Shown here piece by piece: positions 35,599 to 44,742 of a stretch of 64,000 nucleotides of DNA. Positions within the stretch are counted from its first letter, which is position 1. Every line of letters begins with the position of its first letter. The stretch covers positions 501,689-565,688 of the forward strand of contig NZ_FOEF01000003.1 in NCBI RefSeq assembly GCF_900110575.1. Direction: 5' to 3'. The notes beneath the pieces were generated by a model, which was not told the origin of the DNA, did no database searches, and worked only from the letters and a program-made list of their open reading frames with translations. Source of the stretch: Amycolatopsis saalfeldensis (GTDB lineage Bacteria; Actinomycetota; Actinomycetes; Mycobacteriales; Pseudonocardiaceae). A program made the translations under genes and the position numbers.

Positions 35599-35925
35599 TT
35601 GACGGACAAGCATCGGCCGGACGACAGGTCGGTAGTGGTGCCGAACTTCCGGGGGCGACAGGCTCTCGACGCGTGGCTGTCCGGCCACGACGCGGGATTA
35701 TTGCTGCAGGGCCCCGATCCCGACAGTCCCCACGCCGTGTTGAACGGCGTCGTGGTGGCGCAGCTGCCCGCCGCGGGCGCCCGCCTTTCCCGGTGGGACC
35801 CGGTGACGGTCTGGGTCACCGACTCCGGCGACCCAGCCGGTGTCCGCGAACCCCGCCGCCCCCTGCCGGACCCCTGGGAGAACACCGCGGCCCGCAAACC
35901 GAACGAGGACCTGGACGACGCCTGA
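35599..35925 (+). CDS. Small protein with one PASTA-like domain
   Basis: 108-aa soluble protein. Residues 13-75 (VVPNFRGRQALDAW, VVAQLPAAGARLSRWDPVTVWV) follow the PASTA pattern: VP-x-x-x-G, a helix, then G-x-x-V and a closing beta strand. The tail is Pro/Arg-rich. There is no signal peptide or membrane segment, unusual for PASTA proteins, which normally face the cell wall. TTG start at 35599 with only a weak ribosome site; the start may be wrong. It immediately precedes repeat array B. Confidence 0.6.
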   Translation: MTDKHRPDDRSVVVPNFRGRQALDAWLSGHDAGLLLQGPDPDSPHAVLNGVVVAQLPAAGARLSRWDPVTVWVTDSGDPAGVREPRRPLPDPWENTAARKPNEDLDDA

Positions 35926-35953
35926 GCCGAGACACCGGCCGAAGACCGGCCCA

Positions 35954-36620
35954 GGCAGCCCTCTGCCGGTGCCGGATGCTTTGCGGGTGTGCAACCCGGG
36001 TGCGGCAGTTCCCCAGCCGGGGCCGGATGCGTTGCGGGGCGCGGAGCCCGGCGCGGCAGTCTTCTCTGCCGGTGCCGGGTCCATTGCGGGCCAAGGAAAC
36101 CGGGAACGCTGTTTCTTGGCCGGTGCCCGGGTGCGTTGTGGGGCGCGGAGCCCGAGGGCGGCAGCCTCTCGGCTGGCGGCGGGTGCATTGTGGGGTCCGG
36201 GAACCTGGGCGCGACAGCCTCTCAGCCGGTGCCGGGTGCGTTGTAGGGTTCGGAACCTGAGCGCGGCCTCTTGGCCGGCGCCGGGCGCGTGGCGGGGAGC
36301 GGAACCCGGGTGCGGCAGTCTCTCCGCCGGGGTCGGGTCCGTTGTGGGGCAAGGAACCCGAGCGCGGCAGTCTCTCGGCCGGCGGTGAGTTCATTGGGGG
36401 ATCCGGAGCCCGGCGCGGCAGCCTCTCCGCCGGTGCCGGGTGCGTTGTGGGGCGCAGAGCCCGGGTGCGGCAGCCTCTCCGCCGGGGTCGGGTCCGTTGT
36501 GGGGCAAGGAACCCGGGCGCGAAAGCCTCTTGACCGGTGCCGGGCGCGTGGTGGGGTCCGGCACCCCAGCGCAGCAGTCTCCCGTCCGGTGCCGGACCCC
36601 TTGCGGCGCAAGAAAATCGC
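35954..36620. repeat. Tandem-repeat array B, about 52-bp units
   Basis: About 13 head-to-tail units with start-to-start distances of 49-53 bp (for example 36314, 36366, 36417, 36469, 36521, 36573). Each unit starts GGCAGYCTCTC, continues GCCGGTGCCGGGT and GCGTTGTGGGG, and ends GCGGARCCCGGGYGC. Units at 36314 and 36469 are almost identical, showing block duplication. The array fills the spacer between the PASTA-like gene and argG, which converge. Long open frames through it are compositional. The array ends just before a strong terminator hairpin. Confidence 0.85.
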
Positions 36621-36636
36621 GAACGAGAAGCCCCCG

Positions 36637-36686
36637 GAGACAGCGATGCCCGCACGCCGGCCCGACCAGCGTGCGGACATCGTCTC
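36637..36686. terminator. Long hairpin terminator after argG
   Basis: A stem built from CCGCACGC/GCGTGCGG (36650-36657, 36669-36676), extended outward by CGATG/CATCG and GAGA/TCTC with a small bulge. It lies 54 bp beyond the argG stop and could also act on plus-strand transcription leaving array B. Confidence 0.6.
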
Positions 36687-36739
36687 GGGAGTGGCTCGTT
36701 CAGCGACTGGCCCAGCCGGGCCGAGCCAGGGCGGCCGGG

Positions 36740-38227
<1,488 letters not shown>

Positions 38228-38283
38228 TTCGGGGGCGGTCCGGGACGCGAAAGTCGTCGCGGCGGGTGCTGCATTCTGGCCGT

Positions 38284-39027
38284 CTACCAGGCAGAACACC
38301 CGACGGCGCCGGAGACCTCCGCGGCCGGGCCGGGCACGGGGCGCAGCCATTCGGTGAGCACGCGGGTCGCGGCGGTGGTGAGGGCGGTGCCGGCGTCCGC
38401 CGCGGCCTCGCGCAGCGGCTGGGGGTGCAGGCCGAGCGCGGTGAGGGACTGGGCGTGGCCGATCAGCCACCGTTCCAGGGCGCGCGGGTCGGCTTCGAGG
38501 TGGAACTGCAGGCCGAGGACGTGCGCGCCGACGGCGAACGCCTGGTTCGGGCACGCCGGCGTCGAGGCGAGCCGGACCGCGCCCGCCGGGATGTCGAACC
38601 GCTCCTGGTGCCAGTGCAGCACGGGGACGTCCGCGAGGTGCCGCAGCGGCGAGCGGAGCCCTTCGTCGGTGAAGGTCAACGGCGTGTAGCCGATTTCGCT
38701 GTGCCCGGCGGCTTCGACCCCGGCGCCCAGCGCGCGGGCGAGCAGCTGCGCGCCCAGGCAGATGCCCAGCGTGCGCCCGCCGCGGCGGACCCGCTCCCGG
38801 ATGGCGTCGACCTCGGCGGTGAGGAACGGGTAGCGCCCGGCGTCGGCGGCTCCGATCGGGCCGCCCAGCACGACGAGCAGATCGGCCTCCGCGACGGTCT
38901 CGGCGCTGATCTCGTGGACGCCGGCGTCGAGGTACAGCACGTCGTACCCGAGGCGGTTCAGCACCGGCTCGATCAGGCCGAGGTCCTCGAAGGCGACGTG
39001 GCGGACGGCCAGTGCGGTCTGGGTCAT
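38284..39027 (-). CDS. Class I glutamine amidotransferase-like protein
   Basis: 247-aa stand-alone class I GATase domain. The nucleophile Cys is in LGICLGAQLLARALG and the His-Glu pair in LGLQFHLEAD, so the triad is complete. Such proteins hydrolyse glutamine or gamma-glutamyl compounds; without a synthase partner the role is open (GMP-synthase-like annotation is common but not specific). It begins in an overlap (ATGA) with the end of a decayed SDR frame upstream and stops 92 bp before argG, which has its own promoter. Confidence 0.85.
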   Translation of the reverse strand: MTQTALAVRHVAFEDLGLIEPVLNRLGYDVLYLDAGVHEISAETVAEADLLVVLGGPIGAADAGRYPFLTAEVDAIRERVRRGGRTLGICLGAQLLARALGAGVEAAGHSEIGYTPLTFTDEGLRSPLRHLADVPVLHWHQERFDIPAGAVRLASTPACPNQAFAVGAHVLGLQFHLEADPRALERWLIGHAQSLTALGLHPQPLREAAADAGTALTTAATRVLTEWLRPVPGPAAEVSGAVGCSAW

Positions 39028-39314
39028 CGGGATCCTTCCGAACGACGCGGCGGGGGGCAGGCCCGCGGGGTGGACGCCCCGGCGGGGTCGAGAGTCGCGC
39101 TGATGGCCGGCGCCGAAGCCAAGTAGAGCACGGCGCCGGCGGTCTCCCCGGTGGTACCGACCTGCCCGGACGGGCGCTGTTTCCGCAGGGGCAAGCCATT
39201 TCCGGCCGGTGGCTGCCCGGCCGTCGCGAACCCCGGCGCGACCGAGGTCACAGCGATCCCGTGCGACACGCCCGGCCGGTTCGCCTCGGGCGGTGACGGG
39301 ATGGGGCGGGACAT
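39024..39314 (-). pseudogene. Remnant of a short-chain dehydrogenase C-terminus
   Basis: The minus-strand frame contains GIAVTSVAPGFATAG and GTTGETAGAVLYLASA, which match the C-terminal third of SDR enzymes (VNxVAPG...GxxxExAxxVLFLAS). The Rossmann N-terminus, NNAG and the Ser/Tyr/Lys residues are missing upstream. The last codons overlap the amidotransferase start by four bases, so it may once have been co-translated. An ATG at 39314 with GGAG upstream could still allow a 96-aa product. From 39315 to 39604 nothing else is recognised. Confidence 0.55.
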
Positions 39315-39604
39315 CGGGGCGGCTCCTCGGCTCCGGCGGCTTCTTGATCGTGCCGGAGCCGATGTCCGAATGTCAACATTGCGCCGGGGTGCTGTGAGTG
39401 ACGCCGCAGGCGCGGTGGGTGGCTCGGTGAGAGGTGTCCGAAGTGGACGGAGACCGCTCCGGGCGGCGGGGGGATTTCTCTTCCCACTTCGGCGGGGGAT
39501 TTCCCTTCCCACTTCACGGTATAGCGCACCCCGGGGCTTGCCGCAAGGCCCGTCCGGCGGCGCATAATCGCTGCTCCGCGGGCCGAGGAGCGAGGGGGAC
39601 TTCG

Positions 39605-40822
39605 ATGCGGGTGCTGCTGTCGACGATCGGTTCACGGGGGGACTTCCAGCCGTTGCTGGCGCTCGGGGTGCAGCTGCGTGGTCTCGGGCACGAGGCGCGG
39701 CTGTGCGCGCCGCCGGACTTCCGGGGGCTGGCCGAAGAGCACGGCCTGCCGTTCGTGCCGCTGGGGCCCGGGCTGCAGCCCGGCGCGACGGCGGGCCCGG
39801 CGCCCAAGAAGCCGACGATCGAGGAGCTGCGGGCGCTGGTGCCGGCCACCGTCGCCGGTCAGTTCGAGACGGTGGGGGAGGCGGCCGGGGGCTGCGACGC
39901 GATCGTGGGCTGCAACCAGCTCCAGGTCGCCGCGCGGTCGGTGGCCGAGCTGCGGGGCATCCGCTACTTCTTCGCCGACTACAGCCCGGTCAGCCTGCCG
40001 TCGCCGCAGCACGCGCCGCCGCCGTTGCCCGGGCGCCCGCCGGCCGACCCGGACGCCGACGACCGGACCCGGTGGGCCCAGGAGATCAACCGCCGCAACG
40101 CCATCTGGCGCCCCGCGCTCAACGGACAGCGCGCGGCGGCCGGGCTCGGCCCGGTCGACGACGTGCTCGGCCACATCCTGACCGACCGGCCCCTGCTGGC
40201 CGCCGACCCGGCGCTGGCGCCGTGGCCGCGACCGTCCGATGTGGACGTCGTGCAGACCGGCGCCTGGACCCTGCCCGACCGGCGGCCGCTTCCCCGGGAG
40301 GTGGAGGACTTCCTCGCGGACGGCGAGCCACCGGTCTACTTCGGCTTCGGCAGCATGCGCTCGCCGCGGGAACTGGGCCGGGCGGCGGTCGAGGCGGCCC
40401 GGGCGCTCGGACGCCGCGCGATCGTGCTGCGCGGCTGGGCCGGGCTGTCACTGCCGGACGACGGGCCGGACTGCCTGGCCGTCACGGAGCTGAACCTGCA
40501 GGCGCTGTTCCCGCGGGTCGCCGCCGTCGTGCACCACGGCGGGGCGGGCACCACGACCACCGCGGCCCGTGGGGGCGCGCCGCAGGTCGTGGTGCCGCAC
40601 CACTACGACCAGGACTACTTCGCTCGCCGCGTCCAGGACCTCGGCATCGGCGTCGCGCACGCGGGTGCCGAGCCGACCGCGGTTTCCCTGGCCACGGCGT
40701 TGAAGCAGGTCCTTCGGTCCGATGTGGAGAGTCGGGCGCGGTCGTTCGCCGCCGAGGTGCGCACGGACGGCGCCCGGGTCGCCGCGGAGCTGATCGTCGC
40801 AAGCGTCACCGCGCGGCCATGA
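39605..40822 (+). CDS. GT1 family glycosyltransferase (Gtf/MGT type)
   Basis: 405-aa GT-B fold glycosyltransferase using an NDP-sugar. The N-terminus MRVLLSTIGSRGDFQPLLAL matches the vancomycin Gtf and sterol/macrolide glycosyltransferase group. The C-terminal donor domain has VYFGFGSM and the signature VVHHGGAGTTTTAARGGAPQ, then HHYDQDYFARRV. The ATG at 39605 has GAGGGGG upstream. Acceptors in this group are usually aglycones of natural products, lipids or drugs. No biosynthetic genes adjoin it, so a detoxifying role is possible. Its 3' end overlaps the convergent Baeyer-Villiger gene by 17 bp. Confidence 0.88.
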   Translation: MRVLLSTIGSRGDFQPLLALGVQLRGLGHEARLCAPPDFRGLAEEHGLPFVPLGPGLQPGATAGPAPKKPTIEELRALVPATVAGQFETVGEAAGGCDAIVGCNQLQVAARSVAELRGIRYFFADYSPVSLPSPQHAPPPLPGRPPADPDADDRTRWAQEINRRNAIWRPALNGQRAAAGLGPVDDVLGHILTDRPLLAADPALAPWPRPSDVDVVQTGAWTLPDRRPLPREVEDFLADGEPPVYFGFGSMRSPRELGRAAVEAARALGRRAIVLRGWAGLSLPDDGPDCLAVTELNLQALFPRVAAVVHHGGAGTTTTAARGGAPQVVVPHHYDQDYFARRVQDLGIGVAHAGAEPTAVSLATALKQVLRSDVESRARSFAAEVRTDGARVAAELIVASVTARP

Positions 40823-42608
40823 CCTCGTCGAAACCGCCGTCCGCACGCCATTTCCGCAGCAGTTCCTGCAATGCCAGCGGGCCGTCACCGAAGCCGTAGG
40901 ACTGGCCGCGCTCGCTCGGCCGGCCTTCGTTGTTGTAGTAGCCCGGGGTGCATTCGAGAGCGAACTGGGTACGGTCCTTCGCCTTCCCCCGGATCGTGTC
41001 GAGCCACGCGGCCTCGGCCTCGGAGGTCGGCTCGATCCGGTCCACGCCGCGTGCACGGGCCTCGGCGACGATCTCGCGGATGTGCACGGCCTGCTGGTCG
41101 AGGCCGTGCACGAAATTGACCGTGCCGGCGGTCTGCAGCTGCCCGACGTGGAACAGGTTCGGGAAGCCGTGGCTGGCGAAGCCGTGCAGGGTCCGGATGC
41201 CGTTTCGCCAGTGCTCCAGCAGCGGGACGCCGTCGCGCCCGTGGACCGGGAGGCGGCCGCTCAGCAGGTCGGTCGCGCCGAGGGCGAAACCGGTCGCGAA
41301 GATGATGCAGTCGACCTCGTGCTCCTGGTCGCCGACCACCACGGTCTTCCCGGTGATCCGCTCGACGCCGCCGTGGTCCGCGGTGTCGACCAGGGTCACG
41401 TTGGGGCGGTTGAACGTCTGCAGGTAATGGTCGCTGAACGTCGGCCGCTTGCACATGTAGCGGTACCAGGGTTTGAGCGCCTCGGCCGTCGCCGGGTCCC
41501 GTACCACCGACGCGACCCGGTCGCGCAGCTCGTTCATCTTCTGGAAATCGGCCAGCTCGCCGACGCGTTCGCGTTCCTCCTCGGGGAGCCCGGCGTAGGC
41601 GTCGGTGGGGATGAGCTTCTCCAGCAGCCGGGCGCTGCCGGTCCAGCCGTCGGCGATCAGGTCCTCCTCGACCTGCCCGCCGGTGATGATCGTGAGGAAG
41701 TTGTCCCGCCGGGCCTGCTGCCAGCCCGGTGCGAGCGAGCGGGCCCACGCGGGGTCGGTGCGGCGGTTGCCCCGGAAGTCCACAGTGGACGGAGTGCGCT
41801 GGAAGACGTACAGGTGCCCGGCATCGCGCCCCAGGTGCGGCACGACCTGGATCGCGGTGGCGCCGGTGCCGATGAGCGCCACGCGCTTGCCGGCGAGCCC
41901 GGTGAGGCCGCCGTCGGCGTCACCGCCGGTGTAGCCGTAGTCCCACCGGCTGGTGTGGAAGGTGTGCCCCTCGAACGTCTCGATGCCCGGGATGCCGGGC
42001 AGCTTGGGGCGGTCGAGCACAGCGCTGGAGACGACCGCGTAGCGGGCCCGGATCGTGTCCCCGCGGTCGGTGCGGACCGTCCACTCGGCTTGGTCCTCGT
42101 CCCAGCGCAGTCCTTCGACGGCGGTGCGGAAGCAGGCGTCGCGGTAGAGGCCGAAGTGCCGGCCGATCGCCTGGCAGTGCCGCAGGATCTCCGCGCCGGG
42201 CGCGTACTTCCACTCGGGCACGTAGCCGAGTTCTTCCAGCAACGGCAGGTAGATGTAGGACTCGACGTCGCAGTGGATGCCCGGGTAGCGGTTCCAGTAC
42301 CAGGTGCCGCCGAAGTCCCCGGCCTTCTCGATCACCCGCACGCGGTCCAGGCCGGCCTGGCGCAGGCGCGCCGCGGCGAGCAGCCCGCCGAAACCGCCGC
42401 CGACGACCACCGCGTCGACCCGGTCGTGCAGCGGCTCCCGGGTGAAGCCGGGGGTGGCGTACGGGTCGGCGGCGTAGTAGCCGAAGTCGCCTTCGGCTTT
42501 CCGGTACTGGGCGCTGCCGTCCGGGCGCAGCCGCCGGTCGCGCTCGGCACGGTACTTGGCGCGCAGCGCGTCCGGGTCGAAACCCGGGGCTGACGAGGTG
42601 CTGGACAT
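40806..42608 (-). CDS. Baeyer-Villiger-type flavin monooxygenase
   Basis: 600-aa FAD/NADPH enzyme inserting oxygen next to a ketone to give an ester or lactone. First Rossmann motif AVVVGGGFGGLLAAARL (about 66-82), then GGTWYWNRYPG. The Baeyer-Villiger fingerprint FxGxxxHxxxW is present as FEGHTFHTSRWD, followed by the NADPH motif ALIGTGATAIQ. The N-terminal extension of about 60 residues is typical of the cyclohexanone/cyclopentadecanone monooxygenase group. The promoter lies at 42642-42670. The facing SDR and alpha/beta-hydrolase genes, which would normally make the ketone and cleave the ester, are both broken, so this enzyme is probably the survivor of a degraded catabolic set. Confidence 0.9.
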   Translation of the reverse strand: MSSTSSAPGFDPDALRAKYRAERDRRLRPDGSAQYRKAEGDFGYYAADPYATPGFTREPLHDRVDAVVVGGGFGGLLAAARLRQAGLDRVRVIEKAGDFGGTWYWNRYPGIHCDVESYIYLPLLEELGYVPEWKYAPGAEILRHCQAIGRHFGLYRDACFRTAVEGLRWDEDQAEWTVRTDRGDTIRARYAVVSSAVLDRPKLPGIPGIETFEGHTFHTSRWDYGYTGGDADGGLTGLAGKRVALIGTGATAIQVVPHLGRDAGHLYVFQRTPSTVDFRGNRRTDPAWARSLAPGWQQARRDNFLTIITGGQVEEDLIADGWTGSARLLEKLIPTDAYAGLPEEERERVGELADFQKMNELRDRVASVVRDPATAEALKPWYRYMCKRPTFSDHYLQTFNRPNVTLVDTADHGGVERITGKTVVVGDQEHEVDCIIFATGFALGATDLLSGRLPVHGRDGVPLLEHWRNGIRTLHGFASHGFPNLFHVGQLQTAGTVNFVHGLDQQAVHIREIVAEARARGVDRIEPTSEAEAAWLDTIRGKAKDRTQFALECTPGYYNNEGRPSERGQSYGFGDGPLALQELLRKWRADGGFDEVMAAR

Positions 42609-42641
42609 GGATGCCTTCCGGGGTCGGTGATCTCAGTTCCT

Positions 42642-42670
42642 AGGTAACCCACTCACGCGACCTTAGTCAA
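42642..42670 (-). promoter_or_regulatory. Promoter of the Baeyer-Villiger gene
   Basis: Minus strand TTGACT (42665-42670), 17-bp spacer, TTACCT (42642-42647), 33 bp upstream of the ATG at 42608. The flanking sequence to 42690 is AT-rich (GTGATTTAAATTC), unusual for this DNA, and could hold an operator. Confidence 0.5.
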
Positions 42671-42704
42671 GCAAGTGATTTAAATTCGGGGTAGGCTCCA
42701 GGCC

Positions 42705-43397
42705 ATGGACGATGCTCAGGCGCCCGGCACCCGGATCGACACCGCGGCGCCGGCCGGGTGGTCGCGGCCGATCTCTCCGCCGACGGCCTGGACGCCTTCG
42801 CCGCCGAAGCCGGATCCGGCGACCTCGTCACCGTGGTCGCGGACATCACCGACGCGGCCGGGGTCGAGCGGATCGTGGCCGTGGCCGGGCCGCGGATCCA
42901 CGGGCTGGCCAACGTCGCGGGCATCACCGACGACAATTCGCCGGCCCATGAGGTCAGCGACGAGGTCTGGCGACGCGTTTTCGCCGTCAACGTGGACGGC
43001 ACGCTGCGCCTCATCCGCGCCGTCGATGCTGGACGCCGGTGCCGGCTCGATCGTCAACGTCGCCTCCGGAGCGGCGCTGCGCGGCTCGGCTGCCGGAATC
43101 GCTTACACCGCCTCGAAACACGCTGTCGTGGGAATCACCCGCAGCTGCGCGTTCATGTACGGGCCGCAAGGCCTGCGCGTCAACGCCGTCGCCCCGGGCG
43201 GGGTCGCCACCGGGGTCCCGCAGAGCGCGAACCCGTCGGAGTTCGGTCAGCGGCGGATCCGCGCGTTCCTCCCGCTCATCCCGGCGATCGCGCGGGCGGA
43301 GCAGCTCGCGGCCTCGATCACGTTCCTGCTCGGCGACGACGGCGTCAACGTCAACGGCGCCGTGCTGTCTTCCGACGGCGGATGGGCGGTGCAGTAG
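42705..43397 (+). pseudogene. Frameshifted, N-terminally truncated SDR
   Basis: Two frames are needed to read an SDR. About 42758-43020 gives VVAADLSADGLDAF, VVADITDAAGVERI and LANVAGITDDNSP. From about 43025 the frame ending at 43397 continues MLDAGAGSIVNVASGAAL, the catalytic AYTASKHAVVGIT, and ends VLSSDGGWAVQ. Around 43020 the expected residues between LRLIRAV and SMLDAG are missing, a small deletion that shifts the frame. The N-terminal TGxxxGxG motif is also absent: the sequence goes from a short unrelated start straight to beta-2. The product cannot bind cofactor normally. Confidence 0.8.
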
Positions 43398-43399
43398 CG

Positions 43400-44025
43400 G
43401 TGGAACCGGAGAAGGTGGCGCCGGAGCTGCGGGCCCGGGTCCGATGGGTGCCGCGCCTCTCGATGCGGCGCCCGTGGGTGCGGCGATTGGCCCGGCCGCT
43501 GACCCGGCGGATGCGCGCGGTCGAGGTTCCCGGCGTGCGCCTGGAGGCCGCGGACGGGGTCCGGGTCCACCGCCCCGTCGTCGTCCGCTCGGACGCCGCG
43601 CTGCTCTGGATCCACGGCGGGGGACTCGTGGCCGGAAGCGCCGTGGCGGACGACCGGTTCTGCGATGAGACCGCCCGTGAGCTGGGGATCGCCGTCGTTT
43701 CGGCCGAGTACCGGCCGGCGCCCGAGCACCCGTGCCCGGCGGCGATCGACGACTGTCACGCCGCCTGGACCTGGCTGCAGGACCGGGCGGCGTCGACCCG
43801 GCGTGGGTGGCGGTCGGCGAGCAGAGCGCCGGCGGCGGGCTCGCCGCGGCGCTGGTGCGACGGCTGCACGACGAGAGCGGCCGGCAACCGCTCGCGCAGC
43901 GGCTGTTCTGCCCGATGCTCGACGACCGCACCGCCGCGCGGCGGGACCTCGACCCGTTCCACGGCGAAGACCTCGCCCGCGCGTATCTGGCCGCGGCCCG
44001 CAGCTGGCTGCGGGCGCGCACGTAG
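43400..44025 (+). pseudogene. Frameshifted alpha/beta-hydrolase (HSL-type esterase)
   Basis: Begins at GTG 43400, three bases after the SDR stop. The first frame has the oxyanion-hole motif LLWIHGGGLVAGS and SAEYRPAPEHPCPAA, then runs into DDCHAAWTWLQDRAA near 43790. A shift then leads to VDPAWVAVGEQSAGGGLAAAL, which holds the nucleophile motif G-x-S-A-G-G. After CPMLDDRTAARRDLD an internal deletion joins to FHGEDLARAYLAAA and the frame stops at 44025. The catalytic Asp and His region is lost. It is the inferred partner esterase of the Baeyer-Villiger enzyme. Confidence 0.8.
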
Positions 44026-44054
44026 GATCTTCCCCGGCGAAGAGGCGGTGGTTT

Positions 44055-44699
44055 ATGACGGAGAGAACCGTCCGGGTGGACCGGGCCGGCGCGACCCGGG
44101 AGGCGATCCTCGGCACGGCGGAGCAGCTGTTCGCCGAGCACGGGGTGCACGCGGTGTCCAACCGGCACATCAGCGAGGCCGCGGGCCAGGGCAACAACGC
44201 CGCGGTGAACTACCACTTCGGCACCAAAGTGGACCTGGTCCGCGCGATCATGCGCAAGCACACGGCGCGGATCGAGGTGCTGCGCACGGAGATGGTCGAC
44301 GCGGTGCCCGCGAACCCCGGCCTGCGCGAGTGGGTGGCCTGCCTGGTCCGGCCGACCACCTCGTACCTCGACGAGCTCGGCGCGCCGAGCTGGTTCGCCC
44401 GGTTCGGCGCGCAGATCATGACCGACCCCGCGCTGCGCGAGATCATGGTGACGGAATCGCTTTCCTCGCCGGTGCTGGCCCGGGCGGTCGACGGGCTGAA
44501 CCACTGCCTGCCCCAGCTGCCGCCGGAGGTCCGCGCCGAGCGCGGGGACATGGTCCGCCAGCTGATGATCCACGTGACCGCCGAGCGCGAGCGCGCCCTC
44601 GCCGAGGGCACCCCCACCCCGCGGGCCACCTGGGCCGACGCCGCGACCGGCCTGATCGACGGCATCACCGGGCTGATGCTGGCGCCGGTCACGCGCTGA
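44055..44699 (+). CDS. TetR family regulator
   Basis: 214-aa TetR-type repressor. The HTH is in the N-terminal 60 residues (LFAEHGVHAVSNRHISEAAG, then NNAAVNYHFGTK). The C-terminal domain resembles the TetR_C family found with many catabolic clusters (WFARFGAQIMTDPALREIM). The ATG at 44055 follows the broken esterase by 29 bp. It is intact while its two upstream neighbours are decayed, so it may now control other genes, possibly the Baeyer-Villiger monooxygenase across the 42.6-kb promoter. Confidence 0.85.
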   Translation: MTERTVRVDRAGATREAILGTAEQLFAEHGVHAVSNRHISEAAGQGNNAAVNYHFGTKVDLVRAIMRKHTARIEVLRTEMVDAVPANPGLREWVACLVRPTTSYLDELGAPSWFARFGAQIMTDPALREIMVTESLSSPVLARAVDGLNHCLPQLPPEVRAERGDMVRQLMIHVTAERERALAEGTPTPRATWADAATGLIDGITGLMLAPVTR

Positions 44700-44702
44700 G
44701 CC

Positions 44703-44735
44703 GGGCCGGCACGTCCACAGTGGACGCACCGGCCC
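44703..44735. terminator. Bidirectional hairpin between TetR and GH92 genes
   Basis: GGGCCGG (44703-44709) pairs with CCGGCCC (44729-44735). Nested inside is the palindrome GTCCACAGTGGAC (44713-44725), a copy of the iterated motif. It sits between convergent stops at 44699 and 44743. Confidence 0.7.
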
Positions 44736-44742
44736 GCCGCGC

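Noticed and set aside
35599-35925. Ser/Thr kinase-type PASTA protein
   Set aside because: There is only one PASTA-like domain, with no kinase domain, signal peptide or membrane segment, so only a small PASTA-like protein is called.
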